Source: Paractinoplanes atraurantiacus (GTDB lineage Bacteria > Actinomycetota > Actinomycetes > Mycobacteriales > Micromonosporaceae). Taken from it: a stretch of DNA of 64,000 bases. The stretch spans positions 492,786 through 556,785 of the forward strand of contig NZ_OBDY01000001.1 of NCBI RefSeq assembly GCF_900215205.1, written 5' to 3'. The position numbers and the translations under genes were made by a program. Positions 53,908 to 61,930 of this stretch are shown here, in pieces. The notes beneath the pieces are model-generated. The model saw only the letters and a list, made by a program, of their open reading frames with translations, searched no databases and was not told the origin of the DNA. How positions within the stretch are numbered: the first letter of the stretch is position 1; each line of letters opens with the position of its first letter.

Positions 53908-55214
53908 CGGCCACGGCCGATGCCGAGGCGGCCGCCAACGAGCTGAAGCCTCTCGCCGAATACCTGGGCAGCGTGCTGCGCAGGCTCCGGCCGCTGCCTC
54001 CGCTCGACCTCGACCTCACCCAGGCGCACGGCAACACCCTGGCCACCGACGTCCTCGCGCCGCATCCGTACCCGGCGTTCGACCAGGCGGCGATCGACGG
54101 CTACGCCGCCCGCTGGGAGGACCTCGGCGGTGCGGGCCGGGTCGGTTCGCACCCCTCGTTCGGCCGGGTCGAGGGCGGCCCGCGCCCGGTCCGGCTCAAC
54201 GTCGTCGGCGACCTCGGCGCCTCCAGCTGGCGGCCGGTCCGGCTCTCACCGGGCACCTGCTTCTCGGTGGCCGCCGGAGCGCCGCTGCCGATCGGCGCCG
54301 ACGTGGTCGTGCCCGTGCACTGGACCGACCAGGGCATGGCCGCGGTGGAGATCCTGCACGCGCCGAAACGAGGTTCGGGTGTCCGCCGGGCCGGCGAAGA
54401 GGTCGGGGTCGGTCAGGTGCTCGCCCCCAAGGGCGCGTACGTCACCCCGGCCATGGTGGCGACCTTCGCCGCCTCCGGCATCGGGCACGTCGTCGTCCGG
54501 CCCAGCCCGCGCGTGGTCGTCGTGGCCACCGGCGACGAGCTGGTCGACGTGGGCCGGCCCAGCCAGCCCGGGCAGGTCGTCGACGCCAACTCCCACGCGC
54601 TGACCGCGGCCGCCGTCGAAGCCGGCGCGCTGGCGTACCGAATAGGCATCTGTGACGACGACCCGGAAGGCCTGCGCGGCCTGCTGGAAGACCAGACTCT
54701 GCGGGCCGACCTGATCATCACGACCGGCGGCACCGGCACCGGCCCGGGCGACATGCTGCGCCGGGTCCTCTCCCGCCGCGACCCCGGCCGCGGCGTCGTC
54801 GAGTTCACCGACGTGGCGCTCTGCCCCGGCAGCACGCTCGGCTTCGGCACGGTCGGCGGCGAGGAAGTGCCGGTGATCTGCCTGCCCGGCGAGCCCGGCG
54901 CCGCCCTGATCGGCTTCGAGGTGCTGGCCCACCCGGTGATCCAGCTGCTCGCGGGGGCCGAGCCGGTGTTCCGCCCCAGCGTCAAAGCCCACCTGCTGGA
55001 GACCATCTCCTCGCCCGGCGGCCTGCGCGAGTTCCGCCCCGCGTTCGTCACCGAACGGCGCGGCGGGGGGCACACGGTGCAGCCGCTGGCCGGTGGGCCG
55101 TACACTCTCTCCGGCCTTGCCGAGGCCAACGGCCTGCTGGTCCTCGGTGAGCGCGTCACCACGGCGGCCGCCGGCTCGACCGTGGACGTGTTGCTCCTCG
55201 ACCGGAGGCGATGA
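53904..55214 (+). CDS. glp: MoeA/gephyrin-like protein (Glp)
   Basis: The 436-residue protein has MoeA domains: an N-terminal AAIDGYAAR (domains I-II), the MPT-binding domain III (VVVVATGDELVDVG, IITTGGTGTGPGDML) and a C-terminal domain IV (CLPGEPGAALIGFEVLAHPVI). The neighbourhood galU-moeA-rimJ plus a small membrane protein matches the corynebacterial glp-glpR locus, where the MoeA homologue binds FtsZ and a membrane receptor in the divisome. So this is probably the cell-division gephyrin-like protein, not or not only a molybdenum insertase. Its start and stop overlap its neighbours by 4 bases. Confidence 0.9.
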   Translation: MTATADAEAAANELKPLAEYLGSVLRRLRPLPPLDLDLTQAHGNTLATDVLAPHPYPAFDQAAIDGYAARWEDLGGAGRVGSHPSFGRVEGGPRPVRLNVVGDLGASSWRPVRLSPGTCFSVAAGAPLPIGADVVVPVHWTDQGMAAVEILHAPKRGSGVRRAGEEVGVGQVLAPKGAYVTPAMVATFAASGIGHVVVRPSPRVVVVATGDELVDVGRPSQPGQVVDANSHALTAAAVEAGALAYRIGICDDDPEGLRGLLEDQTLRADLIITTGGTGTGPGDMLRRVLSRRDPGRGVVEFTDVALCPGSTLGFGTVGGEEVPVICLPGEPGAALIGFEVLAHPVIQLLAGAEPVFRPSVKAHLLETISSPGGLREFRPAFVTERRGGGHTVQPLAGGPYTLSGLAEANGLLVLGERVTTAAAGSTVDVLLLDRRR

Positions 55215-55843
55215 TGCTGGGGTCCACGCCCGGATGGCCTGCCGTCCTGGCGGACGGACCCGTCGTGCTGCGCCCCTACAAGCGCAGCGACGCCCGAGCC
55301 TGGTCCGAGGTGCGCGTGGCGAACCAGAAATGGCTCGCACCCTGGGAGTCGGCCCCGCCCGGCCCGTGGTCCGAGATGAACTCGGCCCGCGCCTTCGGCT
55401 ACGTCTACCAGGACATGAAACGCTCGGCCCGGCGCGGCGAGAGCATGCCGTTCGCGGTCTGCCTCCAGGAGAACGGCCGGGAAAGCCTGGTCGGCCACCT
55501 CAACCTCGGCAACATCGTCCGGCGGGCGTTCAGCTCGGCCTACGCGGGATATTGGGTCGACGCCCGGGTGGCCGGCCGAGGCGTCATCCCGACCGCGCTG
55601 GCCCTGGCCGTCGACCACGCCTTCGGCCCCGGCGGGCTGCACCGCATCGAGGTCAACATCCGCCCCGAGAACAAGCCGTCCCGCCGCGTCGTCGAAAAGC
55701 TCGGCTTCCGCGAAGAGGCCTACCACCAGCGCTACATGCACATCGACGGCAGCTGGCGAGACCATCTCGGATATGCCCTGACCAGCGAGGAAGTGGCCGC
55801 CGAAGGCGGACTGCTGGCCCGCTGGCGCCGCGTGCGCGCCTGA
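55211..55843 (+). CDS. rimJ: GNAT acetyltransferase (RimJ/RimL type)
   Basis: The 210-residue protein is a GNAT enzyme of the ribosomal-protein N-acetyltransferase type: LRPYKRSDARAWSEVR, VDARVAGRGVIPTALALAVDHAF (acetyl-CoA loop), RIEVNIRPENKPSRRVVEKL and GFREEAYHQRYMHIDG. Target proteins are unknown; the name follows the family. ATG 55211 overlaps the glp stop (ATGA); GGAGG just upstream fits the second ATG at 55214 better. Confidence 0.88.
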   Translation: MMLGSTPGWPAVLADGPVVLRPYKRSDARAWSEVRVANQKWLAPWESAPPGPWSEMNSARAFGYVYQDMKRSARRGESMPFAVCLQENGRESLVGHLNLGNIVRRAFSSAYAGYWVDARVAGRGVIPTALALAVDHAFGPGGLHRIEVNIRPENKPSRRVVEKLGFREEAYHQRYMHIDGSWRDHLGYALTSEEVAAEGGLLARWRRVRA

Positions 55844-55919
55844 GGAGGCCCTTGACACGCCCGGCGCGCCGTGACCATTTCCGCAGCTCGCGCCCGTAGC
55901 CTCGGGGAGATTGGGTCTT

Positions 55920-55954
55920 GCGGTCCGCGGCCGGGAGTTGTAAAAGCGGACCGC
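55920..55954 (+). other. Perfect 9-bp hairpin in the leader before the sepX-like gene
   Basis: GCGGTCCGC (55920-55928) and GCGGACCGC (55946-55954) can pair over 9 bases around a 17-base loop. Each arm is itself nearly self-complementary. It lies 25 bases before GTG 55979. There is no T run, so a regulatory leader or protein-binding site is more likely than a terminator. Confidence 0.55.
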
Positions 55955-55978
55955 CCGTAGCTGACGGGAGGGGTGAGG

Positions 55979-56716
55979 GTGCCGACCTCGGTGCTCCTCG
56001 CCGTCCTCACCGCGGCCGGTCTGCTCGCCCTCGCGCCCGCGCTCGTGCGCCGGTACGACGCCACCGAGCGGCTGGCCGCGGAGCGGGCGTCGTCGACGGC
56101 GAGGGTGCTGCTGCGCCACCGCCGTCGCCGAACCGTGCCCGGACGCCGACCGATCAACCCCGGCCGGCTGGTCTCGGTTACGGTCTCGCCGGCGTCTTCG
56201 CCGGTGTCCCCGGCCAAACCCCGCCTCCGGCTGGTCAAGCCGGGCCGCAGGCCGGCGCGGCGGGTGCCCACGCGCCGGCACACCTCGGCGGTGGTGCGGC
56301 GCCGGCGCGTCTTCGCGGCGCTGCTCCTGCTCAACCTGATCGAGCTGATCGGCGTGCTGGCGGTCGGCCCCGGTTTCTGGATCGGCTTCGCCGTGACGTT
56401 CACACTGCTGGTGATCGACCTGATCCACCTGCGCAACCGCGCGATAGCGGACCGCCGGCGCCGCCGCGAGGAGGCCCGCGAGGCGGCATGGCTGGCGGCC
56501 CGCCAGGCCGAGGTCCGCCGCGAGCAGGCCCGCCGCCAGGCGGCCCGCCGGGAGGCCCAGCGCCGCCTGGCGGCCCAGAAGGAGGCGGTCAGGCGGGCGG
56601 CGATGGGCCTGGACCAGGACCTCCCACCGGCCGCGACGGCCTCGGTGTCGTACCGCCGAACGGGCGGCCTGCGGGGCCGGGCCTACGAGGCGGGCGGCCG
56701 CCACCACACGGCCTGA
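55979..56716 (+). CDS. sepX: Membrane divisome protein, SepX/GlpR-like
   Basis: The 245-residue protein has an N-terminal membrane segment (VLLAVLTAAGLLALAPALV), a central pair of hydrophobic segments (VFAALLLLNLIELIGVLAVG and FWIGFAVTFTLLVIDLIHL), and a long Arg/Ala/Glu helix (RRREEAREAAWLAARQAEVR). Position after galU-glp-rimJ matches the gene I know as sepX in Streptomyces and glpR in Corynebacterium, a membrane protein that anchors the gephyrin-like Glp to the divisome. The call is from context and topology, not from a sequence search. GGGAGG is 7 bases before GTG 55979. Confidence 0.75.
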   Translation: MPTSVLLAVLTAAGLLALAPALVRRYDATERLAAERASSTARVLLRHRRRRTVPGRRPINPGRLVSVTVSPASSPVSPAKPRLRLVKPGRRPARRVPTRRHTSAVVRRRRVFAALLLLNLIELIGVLAVGPGFWIGFAVTFTLLVIDLIHLRNRAIADRRRRREEAREAAWLAARQAEVRREQARRQAARREAQRRLAAQKEAVRRAAMGLDQDLPPAATASVSYRRTGGLRGRAYEAGGRHHTA

Positions 56717-56804
56717 GGCCCGTTATGGGGGTCGGTTCGCGGTGAGGCTGCGCAACCTGTTAGCCTTGCTGCGGTTCCACGGACGAGTTCCGGGGGATCG
56801 GTAA

Positions 56805-56878
56805 GGGGCTGTGGCGCAGTCTGGTAGCGCACCTCGTTCGCATCGAGGGGGTCTGGGGTTCAAATCCCCACAGCTCCA
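56805..56878 (+). tRNA. tRNA-Ala (anticodon CGC)
   Basis: A full cloverleaf is present: acceptor GGGGCTG with CAGCTCC, including the G3:U70 wobble pair that is the identity mark of tRNA-Ala; anticodon stem CCTCG/CGAGG around the loop TTCGCAT (anticodon CGC, reads GCG); T-arm GGGGTTCAAATCCCC. The discriminator is A at 56878; CCA is not fully encoded (CA follows). Confidence 0.96.
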
Positions 56879-56888
56879 CAAGACTTGG

Positions 56889-56959
56889 ACGCTCTCTGTC
56901 CGCTGAAAAGCGCGGACCGGGGGCGTCTTGTCATATCTGCTCCGGGGCCGAGCCCCGGA
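56889..56959 (+). terminator. Hairpins downstream of tRNA-Ala
   Basis: A first stem pairs GACGC (56889-56893) with GCGTC (56933-56937) around an inner GTCCGC/GCGGAC stem and ends in TTG. A second, TCCGGGGC-CGA-GCCCCGGA, is perfect over 8 bp at 56941-56959. Together they probably end the tRNA transcript. Confidence 0.5.
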
Positions 56960-56967
56960 AGCCCCAC

Positions 56968-57003
56968 GGTGCGGTGGGTGCGGTGGGTGCGGTGGGTGCG
57001 GTG
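56968..57003. repeat. 9-bp tandem repeat, four copies
   Basis: GGTGCGGTG is repeated four times without change at 56968-57003. Confidence 0.95.
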
Positions 57004-57046
57004 TCGGGCCGGGGTGGGTGGCGGCTCTCGAACGCCGGCCCTGTCG

Positions 57047-57178
57047 TCCGTGGGAGCGATGGCCGTGCGCGCGAGCCATGTCCCAGCGTTGCTGGATGTC
57101 CTTCTCGGTGGCAATCGGGGAGTCGACGGGGGCGTTGGCGATCTCGGCGGCGAGTTCGTCCCCGATCATCACGTACAC
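57047..57178 (-). pseudogene. Possible gene remnant (about 44 codons)
   Basis: On the minus strand from about 57178 to 57047 the codons are strongly G/C-ending and encode VYVMIGDELAAEIANAPVDS then PIATEKDIQQRWDMARAHG, which reads like real, soluble, helical protein. Beyond it the frame enters the 9-bp repeat and the tRNA. No ribosome binding site is obvious before the ATG at 57169. It could be a decayed gene or a short real one; I do not recognise the sequence. Confidence 0.25.
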
Positions 57179-57346
57179 CGGGCGTGGCGTCCGGTGGCGA
57201 TAGGACTCCTGCGGCTCGTCGCCCGACGTTCTGGCGACGCCGGGGACTGTGGCGTGGGGGTGCTGGGAAGCCGTGCACGGAGGGTCCAGAACGGTGCGCT
57301 GAGGGCCGATTGGGCTGGTCAGCGTGTCTATAGCGTCGTGTTGGCT

Positions 57347-59515
57347 ATGACACTCACGGAACAGACTGGGCTGGAGTTCGGGCGGCGGCTTCGGGAGCTG
57401 CGCGTGCTCGCGGGGCTGACCATTGAAGGGCTGGCTGAGGCGTCGGGGGTCAGTGCCCGGGCCATCAGCGACATGGAGCGTGGGCGCAGCCGGACGCCGC
57501 AGCCGCGGACCGTGGCGGCGCTCTCCGCGGCGCTGGGTGGGGACACCGTGCTGGGGGAACTGGCCAAGGCGGGGCGGGAGACCGTCACCACCGGGCGGCC
57601 GCGGATGTGTGATCTGCCCCGGCGCAGTGGGCACTTCGTGGGGCGCGACGATGAGCTGGCCGCCATCGGCAAAGCATTCGAGGAAGCGGCGTCGGTCACG
57701 GTGGTGCACGGGCAACCCGGGGTTGGTAAGACCGGGCTGGCCATTCGGGCCGCCGAGTTGCATCGGGAGCTGTTCCCGGACGGGTGCTTCTATCTCGATC
57801 TGCGCGGCACCGAGCCTGGGGGCGGGGCGAGCGCCGGTGAGGCGCAGACCGTGCTTCTGCGGGCTCTCGGGGTCAGCTCCCGGCAGATCGCGCGGGGGGA
57901 CGAGGAGCGCGGCGGGCAGCTGCGGGCGATTCTGGGGCAGCGGCGCTGCCTGCTGATTCTGGACAACGCCGGTGGTGAGGGGCAGGTGCGCGGGCTGCTT
58001 CCGGGGGCCGGCAGCGCGGTTGTGGTGACCAGCCGGCGGGTGCTGGGTGGGCTGGAAGCCGTACGGCGGATCGCGTTGGCGCCGCTGCCGGCGCCAGCGG
58101 CGGTCGAGTTGCTGGGCGGGGGCGGCGGGAACGACGGCGAAATCGCGCGGCTCTGTGGATATCTGCCGCTCGCTCTGCGGATCGCCGCCAACCTGCACGA
58201 CCCCGATCGGTTGTCCGACGCGGACCGGCGGTTGGAGATGTTGACGCCGGTCGAGGCGGCATTCGCCGCGTCGTACGCCCAATTGCCGGAGACGGCCCGG
58301 ACCGTCTTCCGCCGGCTGGCCCATGTGCCCACCTTGTCCTTCTCGGCCGCGGCGGCGGCGGTTGTCGCCGAGCTCGACCGGTACGACGCCGAGGATGTGC
58401 TGGAGAAGCTGCTCGATCGGGGGCTGTTGCAGCCGGAAGGGCACGACCGTTACCGCTTCCACGACCTGATCCGGCTGTTCGCGCGGGCGCGGCTGCGGGC
58501 CGAGGAGCCGGCGGCGGTGCGGCGGCGCGGTGAGAAGCGGCTGATCGACTGGTATCTGGACACCGCGATCGCCTCGGGGCGGGTGTTCGAGCCGGCGTAC
58601 GGGAGCGCGCCCGAGCAGTGGGATCCGGCGCAGGCGTGGCTTCAGGCCGAAGTGGACGGCTGGTTCGGGGCGATGCGGCGGGCGGCGGCGGCCGGTGAGC
58701 ATCAGCGGGTCGTCGACGTGGCCGAGTCGCTGCACTGGTATTCGGACCGGACCTACAGTGTGGATCCGTGGTCGGCGGTCTTCACGCTGTCGCGCGAGTC
58801 GGCCGAGCGGCTCGCGGACCGGCGGCAGGAGGTCGTGCACCGCAACTACCAGGCGTGGGCCATGTCGTTCTGCGACGGCCGGTACCCGGAGACGGTGGAG
58901 CAGGCCATGGCCGCGTACGCGATGGCGGTCGAACTCGATGATCGCAAGGAGCAGGCGGCGGCCCTGATCTACGCCGCCGACGCGTACGCGCAGATGGGGG
59001 AGCGCGGCAAAGCGCTCGAGCTGATGCGGCGGTCGCTGGAGCTGGCCGACACCGTCGGCGACCACGACGGCTATGTGCAGACGCTGATCGGCATCGGCGC
59101 CACCCTGAGCGGGATGGGCCGGGCCGAGGAGGCGGCCGAGCAATATCGGCACGCGCTGCAAGAGGCGGCTCGGCGTCCGCTGGCACCGGCACCGGAGTTC
59201 GCGGCCCGGGTGGCCGCCTCGGTGTTCCTCACGCACGAATACGCGCGGATGGAGCGGTGGAACGAGACCGTCGACGCCGGACGAGAAGCGTTGCCGCTGG
59301 CCGAGAAGTTCGGCGAGCCGCATCTGCTGGGCCGGACCCACCTGGCCCTGGGGCTGGCGCATCGGGCCCGCGGTGATCACGCCGCCGCGCGGGCGGCGTT
59401 CGCCGAGGCGGTCGGGCAGTTCCGGCGCAGCCAGGTGACGACGGAGTGGTCGGCGCAGGCGGAAGTTCTGCATAACGTTCCGCATGGTCCGGGCGACGGC
59501 CCGCTGTTTGCATGA
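57347..59515 (+). CDS. HTH / NB-ARC ATPase / TPR regulator (STAND type)
   Basis: The 722-residue protein has an N-terminal XRE-type HTH (about 8-65; LAGLTIEGLAEASGVSARAI), an FVGRDDELAAIGKAFEE linker, an NB-ARC ATPase (P-loop VHGQPGVGKTGLA near 120; LLILDNAGGEGQVRGLLPG), a winged-helix segment, and C-terminal TPR repeats (about 480-720; QMGERGKALELMRRSLELAD). This is the STAND switch plan: ligand sensing by TPRs drives nucleotide exchange and DNA binding by the HTH. Its stop overlaps the ATGA at 59512, and three hydrolase genes follow, so it may control and be co-transcribed with them. Confidence 0.9.
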   Translation: MTLTEQTGLEFGRRLRELRVLAGLTIEGLAEASGVSARAISDMERGRSRTPQPRTVAALSAALGGDTVLGELAKAGRETVTTGRPRMCDLPRRSGHFVGRDDELAAIGKAFEEAASVTVVHGQPGVGKTGLAIRAAELHRELFPDGCFYLDLRGTEPGGGASAGEAQTVLLRALGVSSRQIARGDEERGGQLRAILGQRRCLLILDNAGGEGQVRGLLPGAGSAVVVTSRRVLGGLEAVRRIALAPLPAPAAVELLGGGGGNDGEIARLCGYLPLALRIAANLHDPDRLSDADRRLEMLTPVEAAFAASYAQLPETARTVFRRLAHVPTLSFSAAAAAVVAELDRYDAEDVLEKLLDRGLLQPEGHDRYRFHDLIRLFARARLRAEEPAAVRRRGEKRLIDWYLDTAIASGRVFEPAYGSAPEQWDPAQAWLQAEVDGWFGAMRRAAAAGEHQRVVDVAESLHWYSDRTYSVDPWSAVFTLSRESAERLADRRQEVVHRNYQAWAMSFCDGRYPETVEQAMAAYAMAVELDDRKEQAAALIYAADAYAQMGERGKALELMRRSLELADTVGDHDGYVQTLIGIGATLSGMGRAEEAAEQYRHALQEAARRPLAPAPEFAARVAASVFLTHEYARMERWNETVDAGREALPLAEKFGEPHLLGRTHLALGLAHRARGDHAAARAAFAEAVGQFRRSQVTTEWSAQAEVLHNVPHGPGDGPLFA

Positions 59516-59538
59516 GATCACCGATCGAGAGGAACCTC

Positions 59539-60327
59539 ATGCCAACGCTCAGCCGCCGCGCTGTCCTGGCCGGCTCCGCGGCGATTGCCGCCACCGGGGT
59601 GCTGGCAACGCCGGCCGCCGCCTCGGGTAGGAAAAAGCCCAAGCCCACCATCGTTCTGGTGCACGGCGCCTTCGCCGACGCCTCCGGCTGGAACGGGGTG
59701 CTGAGCCGGCTCATCCGGTCCGGCTATCCCGTGCTCGCGCCGGCCAACCCGCTGCGCGGCGTCGCCTCCGACGCCGCCTACATCGCGAGCATCCTCGCCA
59801 CCATCGAGGGCCCGATCGTCCTGGTCGGACACTCGTACGGCGGCATGGTGATCACGAACGCCGCCATCGGCAACCCGAACGTCAAGGCGCTGGTCTACGT
59901 GGCCGCCTTCGCGCCCGACGCCGGCGACAGCGTCTACGCGCTGCAGAACAAGTTCCCCGGCACCAAGCTGGGCCTGCCCCAGCTCGAGATCCGGCCCTAC
60001 GGGCAGAGCGGCGACGGCTACGTCCGGCGGGAGGTCTTCCAGGAGATCTTCGCCGGTGACCTGTCGCGGTCGACGGCCGATGTGATGTGGGCCGGTCAGC
60101 GCCCGGGTGACGTGAGCACCCTGCAGGAGACGTCGGGGGCGCCGGCCTGGAAGACGATCCCGTCGTACTACCTGGTCGCCCGCAACGACAACCTCATCCC
60201 GGCCGCCGTGCAGCGCTTCATGGCCAAGCGGGCCGGCGCGCGCACGGCCGAGGTGAACGCCTCCCACGTCGCGATGATCTCCCAGCCCGGCGCCACCACC
60301 GCTCTGATCGAGAGGGCCGCCCGATGA
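59539..60327 (+). CDS. Exported alpha/beta hydrolase (Tat-type signal)
   Basis: The 262-residue protein begins [20 protein letters not shown] with a twin-Arg motif (SRRAVL) and a signal peptide ending PAAASG. The hydrolase core has [18 protein letters not shown] (oxyanion region), [14 protein letters not shown] (nucleophile Ser), and the late His in [11 protein letters not shown]. This EstA/RutD-like subfamily resembles salicylate esterase-like hydrolases. The in-frame ATG at 59512 overlaps the previous stop, but AGAGGAA before ATG 59539 supports the later start. The stop overlaps the next gene by 4 bases. Confidence 0.88.
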   Translation: MPTLSRRAVLAGSAAIAATGVLATPAAASGRKKPKPTIVLVHGAFADASGWNGVLSRLIRSGYPVLAPANPLRGVASDAAYIASILATIEGPIVLVGHSYGGMVITNAAIGNPNVKALVYVAAFAPDAGDSVYALQNKFPGTKLGLPQLEIRPYGQSGDGYVRREVFQEIFAGDLSRSTADVMWAGQRPGDVSTLQETSGAPAWKTIPSYYLVARNDNLIPAAVQRFMAKRAGARTAEVNASHVAMISQPGATTALIERAAR

Positions 60328-61142
60328 GCTACGTGGCCACGCCCGACGGCACGGAGATCTTCTACAAGGACTGGGGTACGGGCCGGCCGGTCGTCCTGGC
60401 CCACGGCTGGCCGCTCAACTCCGACAGCTGGGAGGCGCAGCAGCTCTTCCTCGCCTCCCACGGCTATCGGGTGATCGCGCACGACCGCCGCGGTCACGGC
60501 CGGTCGACGCAGACGTGGACCGGCAACGAGATGGACACGTACGCCGATGATCTGTCGGCTCTTCTCGAGCACCTCGACCTGTGGGACGTGACGCTGGTCG
60601 GCTTCTCCACCGGCGGCGGCGAGATCACCCGGTACATCGGCCGGCACGGCACGTCGCGGGTGGCCCAGGCGGTGCTCGTCTCCGCCGTGCCGCCGTTCAT
60701 GCTGCGTACGGCCGATAATCCCGACGGCGTGCCGTCGAAGGTCTTCGACGATCTGCGGGCCGGATCGACGGCGGACCGGTCGCAGCTCTACCGCGATCTC
60801 GCCGACGGGCCGTTCTTCGGCGGGCTCGCCTCGCCGGGCATCCGGGACGCGTTCTGGCTCCAGTCGATGGCGGCGGGGCACCGCAACGCGTACGAGTCGA
60901 TCGCCGCCTTCTCCGCGACCGACTTCCGGGCCGACCTGGCCAAGTTCGACGTGCCGACGCTGGTCATCCACGGCGACGCCGATCAGGTCGTGCCGTTCGA
61001 CGTCGGCGGCAAGTCCTCGGCCGCGCTGATCAAAGAGGCCGAGCTGATCGTGTACGCCGGCGCGCCCCATGGCATCACCGACACCCACAAGGAGCAGCTC
61101 GGGAACGACCTCCTGACCTTCCTGAAGGAGTACGACGCATGA
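60324..61142 (+). CDS. Alpha/beta hydrolase, chloroperoxidase/arylesterase-like
   Basis: The 272-residue protein matches cofactor-free haloperoxidase/perhydrolase-type hydrolases: [32 protein letters not shown], the nucleophile [17 protein letters not shown], acid [11 protein letters not shown] and His in [12 protein letters not shown]. It should hydrolyse small esters or form peracids. It is cytosolic (no signal peptide). Starts and ends overlap both neighbours by 4 bases (ATGA), so translation is coupled. Confidence 0.93.
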   Translation: MSYVATPDGTEIFYKDWGTGRPVVLAHGWPLNSDSWEAQQLFLASHGYRVIAHDRRGHGRSTQTWTGNEMDTYADDLSALLEHLDLWDVTLVGFSTGGGEITRYIGRHGTSRVAQAVLVSAVPPFMLRTADNPDGVPSKVFDDLRAGSTADRSQLYRDLADGPFFGGLASPGIRDAFWLQSMAAGHRNAYESIAAFSATDFRADLAKFDVPTLVIHGDADQVVPFDVGGKSSAALIKEAELIVYAGAPHGITDTHKEQLGNDLLTFLKEYDA

Positions 61143-61930
61143 GCACGATCGTCCTGATCCACGGCCTGTGGGTGACGCCGCGCAGCTGGGAGCACTGGGT
61201 CTCGTACTACGAGGCCAAGGGCCACACCGTCGTCGCACCCGCCTACCCCGGCTTCGAGGTGGAGGTGGAGGCGCTGCGCGAGGACCCGTCGCCGATCGCC
61301 TCGCTGACCGTGCCCGAGACCATCGCCCACCTCGAGAAGGTCATCACGGCGCTGCCGGAGAAGCCGATCCTGATCGGGCACTCGTTCGGCGGCACGCTGA
61401 CCCAGCTGCTGCTCGACCGTGGGCACGGCGCGGCCGGCGTGGTGATCGACTCGGCGCCGACGGAGGGCATCCGGGTCACGCCGCCGTCGCAGATCAAGTC
61501 GCTGTTCCCCATCCTGAACAACCCGGCGAAGCGGCACCAGGCCGCCGGCTTCACCTTCGAGCAGTGGCGGTACTCCTTCACGAACACCGTGTCGGAAGAG
61601 GAGGCGCGGGCGGCATACGACCGGTACGCCATCGCGGCTCCCGGTAGCTGGGTCTGGGCGTACGGACTGATCGCGAATTTCAAGCCCGGCAAGCAGGAGA
61701 CGTGGGTGAACTACCACAATCCAGACCGGGCCCCGCTGCTGTTCATCGCGGGCGGCGAGGACCACATCATGCCGCCGTCGGTGAACCGCTCGAACGCCCA
61801 CCACTACAAGGGCGAGGGCACGATCACCGAGTACGTCGAGGTGCCGGGCCGCTCGCACTGGACCTGCGCCGAGCCGGGCTGGGAGAAGATCGCCGACCGG
61901 GCGCTCGAGTGGGGCCTACGTCACGCCTAG
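61139..61930 (+). CDS. Alpha/beta hydrolase
   Basis: The 263-residue protein has [19 protein letters not shown], nucleophile [15 protein letters not shown], an acid segment [14 protein letters not shown] and the catalytic His in GRSHWTC. It belongs to a different branch from the two preceding hydrolases. ATG 61139 overlaps the previous stop by 4 bases. The 3' end overlaps the converging LuxR-type regulator by 15 bases. Substrate unknown. Confidence 0.92.
   Translation: MSTIVLIHGLWVTPRSWEHWVSYYEAKGHTVVAPAYPGFEVEVEALREDPSPIASLTVPETIAHLEKVITALPEKPILIGHSFGGTLTQLLLDRGHGAAGVVIDSAPTEGIRVTPPSQIKSLFPILNNPAKRHQAAGFTFEQWRYSFTNTVSEEEARAAYDRYAIAAPGSWVWAYGLIANFKPGKQETWVNYHNPDRAPLLFIAGGEDHIMPPSVNRSNAHHYKGEGTITEYVEVPGRSHWTCAEPGWEKIADRALEWGLRHA

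Larger units (their letters stand above)
56885..57346. other. Intergenic region between tRNA-Ala and the STAND regulator
   Basis: Besides the hairpins, the region holds a 9-bp tandem repeat and a short minus-strand segment with good codon bias (both listed separately). TATAGC/TAGCGT at 57330-57336 is a candidate -10 for the regulator gene. Confidence 0.5.

Noticed and set aside
56805..57346. Integrated element at the tRNA-Ala gene
   Set aside because: No integrase, no duplicated tRNA 3' end (attR) and no mobile genes were seen within the window. At most a possible remnant at 57047-57178 remains.
56723..59521. Open frame of about 930 codons on the minus strand through the tRNA and STAND gene
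   Set aside because: It reads across a tRNA gene and a STAND ATPase gene; the tRNA-derived peptide is a typical false prediction. Only a short segment near 57047-57178 looked coding and is listed separately.
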